Shown here: one piece after another, positions 36,225 through 43,676 of the stretch
Position numbering within the stretch: position 1 is the first letter of the stretch
Layout: every line of letters starts with the position of its first letter
Source: CAYZJD01 sp964483455
GTDB taxonomy: Bacteria > Acidobacteriota > Terriglobia > Bryobacterales > Bryobacteraceae
Direction: 5' to 3'
NCBI GenBank assembly: GCA_964483455.1
Contig: CAZACK010000014.1
Location: 1-64,000, forward strand
Length of the DNA stretch: 64,000 bases
Notes under the pieces: model-generated
What the model was told of the DNA's origin: nothing
Database searches by the model: none
What the model saw: the letters and a program-made list of their open reading frames with translations, nothing else
Translations under genes and position numbers: made by a program

Positions 36225-37247
36225 TTGCGCGTTGGAATCATCGGTACGGGTGCGATTTCGCACAAGCACGCCCAGGCCTATCGGAACATTGGCTACCGGG
36301 TCGCGGTGTGTACGGACATTAACGAGGAGGCCGGCCGGAAGTTCGCCGGCCTGTACGGGGCGCGGTTCGTCAAGTCGTACGAAGAGGTATGCCGCGACCC
36401 TGAAGTCGATTACGTCGACGTCTGCACGTTCCCCGATTTCCGCTTGCAGCCGCTCGAGATCTGCGCCGAAATGAAGAAGCACATCCAGGTGCAGAAGCCG
36501 ATCTCCACGAATCTCGAGACGGCGCGGAAGATGATCGACACGGCACGAAGCGCCGGCATCCAGCTCGGCGTGATGAGCCAGCACCGGTTTGACGATTCGA
36601 CCATCTTCCTGAGAAAAGCACTGGCGGACGGCAGGCTCGGCAAGATCGTCCAGGCCGATGCGTACGTCAAGTGGTATCGCACGGCGGAGTATTACTCGCG
36701 CCCGATCAAGGGAAGTTGGGACGTGGAAGGCGGCGGCGCGATGATCAACCAGGCGATCCACCAGGTGGACATCTTGCTCTGGCTGATCGGGCCGGCGAAA
36801 GAGCTGTTCGCCTTCTGGCAGCTTGGCGCGCTGCACAAGATCCAGTCGGAAGACGTCATCACTGTGGCGCTGCGATACGGCAACGGCGCCACCGGCGTCA
36901 TCCAGGCTTCAACGGCCATGTGGCCCGGCTACACCGAGCGGATCGAGATCCACGGCACGAAGGGCACGGCGATCATCTCGGCGGACAAGCTCACCACGTG
37001 GGACGTGCAGGACGATCACGGCGAGCCGGCGCCGGTGGAGAAGGAAGTGATGTCCGGTTCCTCCGACCCGATGAACATCCCGCTTACGCCGTTCGAGCGC
37101 CAGTTCCTGGATTTCGGCGCGGCGTGCCGCACCGGCCGCAGGCCGGCCTGCTCCGGAGAGGACGGCTACCTCGCTCTCGAAGTTGTGCTCGGCGCATACC
37201 GCTCCTGCCGGGAAGGACAGAAGGTCACGTTGGATGGCGCCGCCTGA
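36225..37247 (+). CDS. Gfo/Idh/MocA-family oxidoreductase (cytoplasmic)
   Basis: 340 residues starting at a TTG seven bases after GGAGGGA. The Rossmann motif GIIGTGAISHKHAQ opens the protein with no export signal. VQKPISTN near residue 88 gives the conserved Lys-Pro of the active site, and GGGAMINQAIHQVDILLWL near 172 contains the His used in catalysis. It probably oxidises or reduces a sugar acting together with the isomerase just upstream. The final 14 bases overlap the proposed start of thrB. Confidence 0.85.
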   Translation: MRVGIIGTGAISHKHAQAYRNIGYRVAVCTDINEEAGRKFAGLYGARFVKSYEEVCRDPEVDYVDVCTFPDFRLQPLEICAEMKKHIQVQKPISTNLETARKMIDTARSAGIQLGVMSQHRFDDSTIFLRKALADGRLGKIVQADAYVKWYRTAEYYSRPIKGSWDVEGGGAMINQAIHQVDILLWLIGPAKELFAFWQLGALHKIQSEDVITVALRYGNGATGVIQASTAMWPGYTERIEIHGTKGTAIISADKLTTWDVQDDHGEPAPVEKEVMSGSSDPMNIPLTPFERQFLDFGAACRTGRRPACSGEDGYLALEVVLGAYRSCREGQKVTLDGAA

Positions 37248-38163
37248 ACCGATGGAGTGGGCCAGCCTCCGCGTTCCGGCTTCCAGCGCCAACCTCGGGC
37301 CCGGCTTCGACGCGCTGGGCCTGGCGCTCGGCATCTACTTGGAGTGCCGCTTCCGCCGCAGCGACAGCCTCTCGATACAGGCCTGCGGCCGGGACGCGGA
37401 CCAGATTTCCACCGGCGAGGACAACCTGATCTGGCAGACGGCGCTGGCGGTGGCCCGAGACACGCGGGATACGCTGCCGCCGATCGAGCTGATTATCGAA
37501 AACCAGATCCCGATCGGCAAAGGACTGGGCTCGAGCGCAGCCGCATTGACGGCCGGCGTGGTGATCGCCGACCGCTTGTTAGGACTCCACTGGAAGCCGC
37601 TGCGGATTCTCGACGAGGCGGCCAGGATCGAGGGCCATCCGGACAACGTGTCGGCGTGCGTGCTCGGGTCGATCGTCGCGAGCGCCATCGATTCGGGCGG
37701 GGTGGCGCATGCCGTCAGGCTGGAGCTGCCGAAGCATTTCGGACTGGCCGTCGTTGTTCCGGACTTCGTACTGCCGACGTCGACGGCGCGCTCGGTGCTG
37801 CCGGAACGGGTCTCGCGGCAGGACGCGATTTTCAACGTGCAGCGCGCGGCGCTGCTGATCGCCGCGCTCGCCATGGGCGCCGCCAACGCCTTCCCGACGG
37901 CGCTCGAAGATCGCCTGCACCAGCCCTACCGGCTGAAGCTGGTTCCCGGCATGGAGGATATTCTGAAGCTGCGCGCGCCCGGTTTGCTTGGCTGCGCGCT
38001 GAGCGGCGCCGGCCCGTCAATGCTCGTGTTTTACGAGCGCGGGTACGAATCGGTCTGCGACCTGGTGCGCCAGGTCTTCCGGCTGCACGGGCACGACTCG
38101 GAGATCCTGTGGGCGCAGATCGCCGATCATGGGTACGAGTTGAATACCGAGGTGAGGTCATGA
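37234..38163 (+). CDS. thrB: Homoserine kinase
   Basis: 309 residues from the ATG at 37234, which has AGAAGG nine bases upstream and overlaps the preceding stop; ATG at 37252 is an alternative without a ribosome site. GHMP-kinase motifs are VPASSANLGPGFDALGLAL near residue 10-28 and the phosphate loop PIGKGLGSSAAALTAG near 92-107. EGHPDNVSACVLGS follows, and the C-terminal GCALSGAGPSML is motif 3. It phosphorylates L-homoserine in threonine synthesis. Its place among sugar genes is unusual; hom and thrC are absent from the window. Another GHMP sugar kinase is possible but the signature favours ThrB. Confidence 0.85.
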   Translation: MAPPEPMEWASLRVPASSANLGPGFDALGLALGIYLECRFRRSDSLSIQACGRDADQISTGEDNLIWQTALAVARDTRDTLPPIELIIENQIPIGKGLGSSAAALTAGVVIADRLLGLHWKPLRILDEAARIEGHPDNVSACVLGSIVASAIDSGGVAHAVRLELPKHFGLAVVVPDFVLPTSTARSVLPERVSRQDAIFNVQRAALLIAALAMGAANAFPTALEDRLHQPYRLKLVPGMEDILKLRAPGLLGCALSGAGPSMLVFYERGYESVCDLVRQVFRLHGHDSEILWAQIADHGYELNTEVRS

Positions 38164-39092
38164 ACGAGTCCCGCGAATTTCTGCGGAAGTCGGGCCTGCC
38201 CGGCGAGGATCCGCGCGACTGGCCAGAGTCGGCCAAACGCTTTCCCGACGGCGGGCAGTACCGGATCGAGATTCCTTCAACCGAAGGCCCGCGCGCGCTG
38301 GCGGCGGTGCTCGACGAAGCCGAGAAGCGCAAGGTGCCGGTGCATCGCGTCAGCCAGGGCAGCGGCATCCTGCTCATGACCGACGACGAGATCCGGGAGA
38401 TGCTCGACATCGGCCGGCGCGCGCGCATCGAGGTGAACCTGTTTATCGGGCCGCGGGCCACGTTCGACGTCGGCGCGCAGGTGTTCTCGACTGCGGGCCG
38501 CACGCTCGGCCTCAGCCTGCGCGGCGCGGACCAGCTTGTCTATGCGATGGAAGATGTTCGGCGGGCGGTGAAGCTCGGGCTGCGCAGCGTGCTGGTGTCG
38601 GATCTCGGGATTCTTCAAGTCATCGGTAGGATGAAGGTTTCGGGCGACCTGCCGGGCGAGCTGGTGATCAAGACGTCGGTGATGATGGCGCCGGCCAACC
38701 CGGCCAGCGCCCGCATTCTCGAAGACCTCGGCGCCAACACCATCAATATCCCGTCGGATCTTTCGCTGCCGCAGATTGCGGCCATTCGAGCGGCCATCGA
38801 CGCGCCGATCGACTTCTACGTGGAGGCGCCGGACAACATCGGCGGCTTCATCCGGCACTACGAGATTCCGCAGCTGATCCGGGCGGCGTCGCCGATCTAC
38901 CTGAAGTTCGGGCTGCGGAACGCGCCGGATGTGTACCCGAGCGGATCGCACATCGAGGGTACGGTGATCGCGCTGTCTCGGGAGCGGGTGCGGCGGGCTT
39001 GGATCGCGTGCGAGATGATTGGGCGGTATTGTCCTGAGGCGGTGATGTCGCCGCTTGGGGCGGGCGACCTTGGAGTTCCGGCGGGGGATTAA
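38160..39092 (+). CDS. TIM-barrel protein resembling peptidase U32 family
   Basis: 310 residues, start ATG overlapping the thrB stop (ATGA). It contains alternating beta/alpha units: RIEVNLFIGPRATFDVGAQV, GADQLVYAMEDVRRAVKLGL, SVLVSDLGIL and NTINIPSDLSLPQIAAI. The style resembles U32-type barrels, which include tRNA hydroxylation factors and collagenase-like proteins, but the catalytic Cys pattern of TrhP/UbiU is not visible. A sugar-related aldolase-like barrel is also possible. The function is open; only the fold is inferred. Confidence 0.5.
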   Translation: MNESREFLRKSGLPGEDPRDWPESAKRFPDGGQYRIEIPSTEGPRALAAVLDEAEKRKVPVHRVSQGSGILLMTDDEIREMLDIGRRARIEVNLFIGPRATFDVGAQVFSTAGRTLGLSLRGADQLVYAMEDVRRAVKLGLRSVLVSDLGILQVIGRMKVSGDLPGELVIKTSVMMAPANPASARILEDLGANTINIPSDLSLPQIAAIRAAIDAPIDFYVEAPDNIGGFIRHYEIPQLIRAASPIYLKFGLRNAPDVYPSGSHIEGTVIALSRERVRRAWIACEMIGRYCPEAVMSPLGAGDLGVPAGD

Positions 39093-39119
39093 CCGCCGAG
39101 CCGCGGAGGGCGCGGAGGA

Positions 39120-40022
39120 ATGACTTATATACCGGTGTTGCATTCGGTGAGTTATGCGGGGGCCTGGCCGGGCCATTCCTTGCTGGGCGTGGATTCTTTC
39201 CTGGAGAAGGCCGTCGAACTTGGGTTTCAGTCGGTGGCCCTGGTGGCGAAGCGGCCGCACGTGTCGCCGTTCGATTACGACGCGGCGGCGCGGCGCGAGC
39301 TGAAGAGCCGCATCCGCTCGCTGGGCCTGGAGCTGGCGGCTCTGATGGGATACACCGACTTCACCGCCGGCATCGAGCGGCCCGGGATCCCCTCGGGCGA
39401 GATGAACGCCGGCTACGTCGAGGTGCTGGCTCAGCTTGCCGCCGATCTGGAGACGCCCCGCCTGCGTATCTTCACCGGATACGAGCGCCCCGGAGTCAGT
39501 TATGACTCTCAGTATGTCGAGTTAGTCAAAGGGCTGCGGCTGGCCTCGAAGGCGGCGGCGAAGTATGGAGTCACCCTGTTGGTGCAGAACCACCACGACA
39601 TCGCCGTCCATCACGACCAGATGGCGTGGCTGCTGGCGGAGGTCGGCGAGCCCAACTGCAAGGCGGCGTTCGACGCCTGGGCCCCGTTCTTGCAGGGCCT
39701 GTCAGGGCAGGCGATGATCGACGCGGTGAAGGCGATGGGTCCATGGATCGCCTGGACGACGGTGGCCGACTACGTGATCCACCCGCGGTTCCAGTACGAC
39801 GCGCAGCTTGTCAACTACGTGCGGCAGGAGTCCGATCTGGTGCGGGCAGTCCCGGCGGGGCAGGGAAGGGTGGATTATGCGGCGTTTTTCCAGGGCTTGC
39901 GGGCCGCTGGATATTCGGGCCACGTCGCCTACGAGATGTGCGCCGTGCTTGAAGGCGGCGGGTCTGTGGAGAACCTCGACCGGACGGCCCGGGTGTTTCT
40001 GGAATTCCTGTCCCGGCAGTGA
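39120..40022 (+). CDS. Sugar phosphate isomerase/epimerase (xylose isomerase-like TIM barrel)
   Basis: 300 residues. The AP-endonuclease-2/xylose-isomerase fold is indicated by VDSFLEKAVELGFQSVAL, LVQNHHDIAVHHDQM near residue 155-170 (metal-binding His and Asp), CKAAFDAWAPFLQG near 180 and GHVAYEMCAVLEGGG near 263, whose Glu is the usual metal ligand. Such enzymes isomerise or epimerise keto-sugars with a divalent metal. The next gene is an exported oxidoreductase, a pairing frequent in Acidobacteria. An SD (GGAGG) lies just before the ATG. Confidence 0.8.
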   Translation: MTYIPVLHSVSYAGAWPGHSLLGVDSFLEKAVELGFQSVALVAKRPHVSPFDYDAAARRELKSRIRSLGLELAALMGYTDFTAGIERPGIPSGEMNAGYVEVLAQLAADLETPRLRIFTGYERPGVSYDSQYVELVKGLRLASKAAAKYGVTLLVQNHHDIAVHHDQMAWLLAEVGEPNCKAAFDAWAPFLQGLSGQAMIDAVKAMGPWIAWTTVADYVIHPRFQYDAQLVNYVRQESDLVRAVPAGQGRVDYAAFFQGLRAAGYSGHVAYEMCAVLEGGGSVENLDRTARVFLEFLSRQ

Positions 40023-40055
40023 AAGCGCTTCCGTCTTTTTCGAAGGAGAGGAGTC

Positions 40056-41267
40056 ATGAACAATGATCCATTGCGAACCGCCGAGCGGCGCGCGTTTCTG
40101 AAGAGCGCCGGCGGCGTTCTGATTCTCAAGCCCGAAACTGTCTTCGGCACACAGGCGAACTCCACCGTCGAGGTCGGCATTGTCGGCTGCGGCGGGCGCG
40201 GCAACTGGATCGGGCCGTTTTTCCCGGAGTTCGCCGGCGCCCGCATCGTCGCGCTGGCCGACGTCATTAAGAACAACCTGGAGTCCACCCGGGATAAGTT
40301 CAGCGTCGAGGAATCCCGCGCCTACTACGGGCCGGACGCCTACAAGGAACTCGCCGGCTCGAAGGTCGATGCGGTGGTGATCGAGACGCCCACGTACTAC
40401 CACCCGGAGATTGCCGAAGCCGCCGTTGAGGCCGGCAAGCACGTCTTCATGGCCAAGCCGGTGGCGGTGGATGTGCCCGGGTGCCGCAGCGTCCTCGCCA
40501 GCGCCAAGAAGGCGCAGCAGAAGAACCTGAGCTACCTGGTCGATTTCCAGACCCGCGCCATGCCCGTCTATCAGGAGGCGGCGATGCGAGTGCATCGCGG
40601 CGACATCGGCAAGGTTGCGTTCGCGCAGGTCATTTACTACGCCGGCAGGCCATCGAAAGACAAGTCCCAGCCCGGCATGGACCCCGGCCTGGCGCGGATG
40701 GTGAACTTCTACATGGACCGCGTGCTCGGCGGCGACATCATCGTCGAGCAGAACATCCACGTGATTGACGTGGCCAACTGGCTGATCCAAGGGCACCCGC
40801 TGAAGGCCCACGGAACAGGCGGCCGCACCGACTGGTCCGGCACGGAGTACAACGCCGGGGACGCCTGGGACCACTTTGCGGTCACTTACTGGTATCCGAA
40901 CGAGGTACACGCCAGCTTCAGCTCGAACCAGCTTACGAATAGTTATGCCGATCTGTGCGTGCGCTGCTTTGGCGTCCACGGCTGCGCCGATACGCATTAC
41001 AACGGCCTGGTTCGCATTACGGGCCGAAGCGCCTGGCTCGGCACCGAGAAAGAGGACACGTTCCGCCTCGGAGCCATCAACAATGTCAAAGCCTTCGTCG
41101 AAAGCATCCGCGCCGGCATGCCGGCCAACAACGCCGAGCCGTCGGTCGAGAGCAACCTGACGGCCATCCTCGGCCGGATGGCGGCTTACCAGCAGCGCGT
41201 GGTGAGCTGGGAGGAGATGATGAAATCCAACGAGAAGTGGGAGGCGAACCTGAAGCTGCGGTGGTGA
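40056..41267 (+). CDS. Gfo/Idh/MocA-family oxidoreductase with Tat signal
   Basis: 403 residues. ERRAFLKSAGGVLILK at residues 9-24 is a good twin-arginine signal. The NAD-binding motif is GIVGCGGRGNWIG near 43, AKPVAVDVPG near 133 carries the conserved Lys-Pro, and GGDIIVEQNIHVIDVANWL near 225 the catalytic-region His. It is one of three family members in the window, and together with the barrel protein upstream probably handles a sugar in the periplasm. GGAGAGG lies eight bases before the ATG. Confidence 0.83.
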   Translation: MNNDPLRTAERRAFLKSAGGVLILKPETVFGTQANSTVEVGIVGCGGRGNWIGPFFPEFAGARIVALADVIKNNLESTRDKFSVEESRAYYGPDAYKELAGSKVDAVVIETPTYYHPEIAEAAVEAGKHVFMAKPVAVDVPGCRSVLASAKKAQQKNLSYLVDFQTRAMPVYQEAAMRVHRGDIGKVAFAQVIYYAGRPSKDKSQPGMDPGLARMVNFYMDRVLGGDIIVEQNIHVIDVANWLIQGHPLKAHGTGGRTDWSGTEYNAGDAWDHFAVTYWYPNEVHASFSSNQLTNSYADLCVRCFGVHGCADTHYNGLVRITGRSAWLGTEKEDTFRLGAINNVKAFVESIRAGMPANNAEPSVESNLTAILGRMAAYQQRVVSWEEMMKSNEKWEANLKLRW

Positions 41268-41269
41268 GC

Positions 41270-41440
41270 ATGTCGCCGGAACAGCCGCCAGTCGAGGAAC
41301 CTGACGCGTACAGCGAGGACGGCGTGGACCTCACGCTGATCCGCTGGATGCTGTCCCTGACGCCGGCCGAGCGCCTGGGCGTCCTCCAGCGCTTCGTGAA
41401 TTCGGTTCAAAGCATCCGTGAACTCAATCCCGACCTCTGA
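41270..41440 (+). CDS. Small protein partner of nucleotidyltransferase (antitoxin-like)
   Basis: 56 residues, start just after the oxidoreductase stop. The core LTPAERLGVLQRFVNSVQSI is typical of short proteins that precede minimal nucleotidyltransferases. It overlaps the next gene by 23 bases. The related small gene at 30070 sits before the broken nucleotidyltransferase. The role as an antitoxin is inferred from this pairing only. Confidence 0.65.
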   Translation: MSPEQPPVEEPDAYSEDGVDLTLIRWMLSLTPAERLGVLQRFVNSVQSIRELNPDL

Positions 41441-41921
41441 TTTCCGGAAGATCCTGCGCACCCTGTCGGATCATCGGGTCGACTTCCTTGTGGTGGGCGG
41501 CGTGGGCGCCGTACTCCTGGGCGCGCCCGTCACCACATTCGACCTGGATGTGGTCCATTCGCGCGCGGAGGAAAACCTCCTGCGCTTGGGTGCGGCCCTG
41601 GAAGCGCTCGGCGCCGTGTATCGTGCCCAGCCGGACCGGCGATTGAGGCCGGGCGCGGCCCACCTCCGCTCGGACGGTCACCACCTCTTGATGACCGCGT
41701 ATGGCCCCCTGGATCTCCTCGGAACCATCGGACACGACCGCGCCTACGAGGACCTGATTGACAAGACCTGCGAGGCCGACCTGGGCGGCGGCCTGCGGGT
41801 ACGGATCCTGAACCTGGAGACTCTGATCGCAGTGAAAGAGGAGACCGCCGGGGCCAAGGATCTCGCCGTTCTGCCAGTCCTGCGCCGTACGCTTCTGGAA
41901 AAGCAGAAGCGCACCGGATGA
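41418..41921 (+). CDS. Minimal nucleotidyltransferase (MNT/AbiEii-like, toxin-type)
   Basis: 167 residues, GTG start inside the preceding small gene. The nucleotidyltransferase core appears as VDFLVVGGVGAVLLGAPVTT followed by DLDVV, giving the GG-x(n)-D-x-D metal site near residues 28-45. The C-terminal helices contain LETLIAVKEETAGAKDL, which matches the family. Some relatives act as toxins that transfer nucleotides to tRNA or protein, others are of unknown use. The pair may be an addiction module or a domesticated gene. It looks intact, unlike the copy at 30321. Confidence 0.75.
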   Translation: MNSIPTSDFRKILRTLSDHRVDFLVVGGVGAVLLGAPVTTFDLDVVHSRAEENLLRLGAALEALGAVYRAQPDRRLRPGAAHLRSDGHHLLMTAYGPLDLLGTIGHDRAYEDLIDKTCEADLGGGLRVRILNLETLIAVKEETAGAKDLAVLPVLRRTLLEKQKRTG

Positions 41922-41965
41922 AGAGCAGTTCTGGTAAGCTGGCAGCTTCGCGGAGCGAAGCTCGT

Positions 41966-42847
41966 ATGATCCCGTCAGATTCAAACCAGAAGTGGGTGGC
42001 AGCCGCTGTGATCGTATTGGTTGCCGGATTGCTCTCCTGCGGCCCGGCCCGGCAGGAGGGGCCGAAGCGGGAGGCCCGGACGTCGGACCCGGGCTATGAA
42101 GACACTCCGATGCTGCCCGATCAGCAGTGGCGGGTGCACGACGTTCGCCGACCGCACCCTCCGGTGGTCACCCCGGGGACCGAAAGCACACAGGAGCGGC
42201 CCGGCCGGGCGCCGTCGGACGCGACCGTGCTGTTCGACGGCAAAGACCTTTCGCGGTGGGTCACGCAGGGCATCGGCGCGGACAAAGGCAAGCTCGTTGC
42301 GCCGCGGTGGAAAGTCGAGAACGGCTACGTGGAGGTCGCCGGCGAGGGCGACCTGATCACCCGCGACAAGTTCGGCGACTGCCAGCTTCACCTCGAGTGG
42401 AGCGCGCCCCCCGGTTCGATCGACTCCGGCCAGTGGCGCGCCAACAGCGGCGTAATGCTTATGCGCCGTTACGAAATCCAGGTCCTGGACTCCTACCAGA
42501 ACCTGACCTACGCGGACGGGCAGGCGGCGTCCATCTACGGACAATGGCCGCCGCTGGCCAACGCCATGCGCAAGCCCGGCGAGTGGCAGGTCTATGACAT
42601 CGTCTTCGAAGCGCCGCGGTTCGACCAAGGAAAGGTCGTCAAGCCGGCATTCGCCACCATGTTTCACAACGGCGTGCTGATGCACCACCGCCAGCCGATC
42701 CTGGGCGGGGTTCGGCACCGTGAGGTTGCCACTTACGAACCACACGATCCGGAGGACTCGCTGGTGTTGCAAAACCACGACGTGCCGGTGCGCTACCGCA
42801 ACATCTGGATCCGCCGGCTGGCGGGGTACGACCAGCCGGAGAAGTGA
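41966..42847 (+). CDS. DUF1080 (3-keto-disaccharide hydrolase) lipoprotein
   Basis: 293 residues from the ATG at 41966; the frame extends 16 codons further upstream. The N-terminal helix ends in the lipobox LLSC, so the protein is probably a lipoprotein. A Pro-rich linker is followed by the DUF1080 jelly-roll: VLFDGKDLSRWV, CQLHLEWSAPPG, ANSGVMLMRRYEIQVLDSYQN and NHDVPVRYRNIWIRRL. Members hydrolyse 3-keto-disaccharides made by Gfo/Idh-type dehydrogenases. The nearby Tat-exported oxidoreductase fits this pathway well. Confidence 0.85.
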   Translation: MIPSDSNQKWVAAAVIVLVAGLLSCGPARQEGPKREARTSDPGYEDTPMLPDQQWRVHDVRRPHPPVVTPGTESTQERPGRAPSDATVLFDGKDLSRWVTQGIGADKGKLVAPRWKVENGYVEVAGEGDLITRDKFGDCQLHLEWSAPPGSIDSGQWRANSGVMLMRRYEIQVLDSYQNLTYADGQAASIYGQWPPLANAMRKPGEWQVYDIVFEAPRFDQGKVVKPAFATMFHNGVLMHHRQPILGGVRHREVATYEPHDPEDSLVLQNHDVPVRYRNIWIRRLAGYDQPEK

Positions 42848-42852
42848 AGCCA

Positions 42853-43062
42853 ATGAGGACCACACTCGACCTGGACGCGGACATCGTTCAAGCCGCAAGA
42901 CAGCTCGCGCGCCAGCAAAGCAAGTCCATCGGCCAAGTCATATCCGAGCTTGCCAGAACGGCCTTGGCGGCCGATGTCGCGCCAAGAATGCGGAACGGCG
43001 TGCCGCTGTTTTCCCGGAAGCCCGGGCTCGCGCTGGTGAACCGGCTGCGTGATTCGGAATGA
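42853..43062 (+). CDS. VapB-type antitoxin, orphan
   Basis: 69 residues from ATG (GTG three codons upstream is possible). MRTTLDLDADIVQAARQLAR followed by SIGQVISELARTAL is a ribbon-helix-helix DNA-binding antitoxin. A VapC toxin gene would normally follow with a small overlap, but only about 50 bases separate it from the 3' end of the convergent vapC, and no toxin frame is present. It is an orphan antitoxin, perhaps still acting as a DNA-binding repressor. Confidence 0.75.
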   Translation: MRTTLDLDADIVQAARQLARQQSKSIGQVISELARTALAADVAPRMRNGVPLFSRKPGLALVNRLRDSE

Positions 43063-43115
43063 GCGCCTTGCGCGGCCCGGCGCATCGCATTCATGACGCA
43101 GCCCACGAACCAGGG

Positions 43116-43427
43116 CTACTTCCTGAACGGTGAACAGACCATTCTGGGACGCCGATAAGACCTCCTGATCATCGGTGTGTATCGACGGCTCGCAGTTTCA
43201 TCACACGGCCATGGCGCTTCCAGGGTGACGAGGCTGGTGAAGCGGGCAAACTGCGTGAAGTCAAGGTCCTTGTGCCAGCGCTGGTCTGGCGTTTCTCGAA
43301 GTCCCTGGAGCACTCCCTGCACGACCGGCGGACCGGTGACGAACTGCGACAAGGTGTCGGGCGCAATCGGGGATCCCAGTCTGCCGTTCAGGAGCTCGAT
43401 CCAGACGGAGGTGTCAACCAGAATCAC
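43116..43427 (-). pseudogene. vapC: VapC toxin with internal deletion (PIN domain)
   Basis: GTG start overlapping the vapB stop. MILVDTSVWIELLNGRLG is a normal PIN-domain start with the first catalytic Asp. The frame then passes from GVLQGLRETPDQ directly to RWHKDLDFTQFARFTSL, which corresponds to the C-terminus of full PIN toxins. About 60 central residues, with most of the acidic active-site positions, are missing. The last 30 residues are non-homologous read-through. The toxin should be dead. Confidence 0.7.
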
Positions 43428-43657
43428 CGCCGGCCTCTCCGGCCCCGGCCTGATTTGCGGGGATGGTGCTCCCTCATCTCTGTGAGATCCCCCTCCCAGA
43501 GGCCCGAACCGAAGAAGTTCGCGAGGCTTTGAATCTTGCGGATGCGAACCACTTCCTCGAGCGCGGTGTTCACCGCGGCGGAATAGGTCTTGACGCCGAG
43601 GACCTGGCGTGCTTTCTCAAGGGCCTCCTCATTCAACACAAGATTCGTACGTCTCAT
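43424..43657 (-). CDS. vapB: VapB-family antitoxin
   Basis: 77 residues. MRRTNLVLNEEALEKARQVL and KTYSAAVNTALEEVVR are the DUF2191/VapB antitoxin type, with a C-terminal GLWEGDLTEMREHH toxin-binding tail. Its stop overlaps the start of the damaged vapC, the usual coupled arrangement. With no active toxin the antitoxin has no obvious selective value and may be in decay. Confidence 0.8.
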   Translation of the reverse strand: MRRTNLVLNEEALEKARQVLGVKTYSAAVNTALEEVVRIRKIQSLANFFGSGLWEGDLTEMREHHPRKSGRGRRGRR

Positions 43658-43676
43658 GTTCCGGGTGGCGGGCCCC

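Noticed and set aside
39093..39119. CCGCCGAGCCGCGGAGGGCGCGGAGG as a GC-rich relative of the CACAGAG repeat
   Set aside because: Similarity is weak and the end serves as the ribosome site of the next gene.
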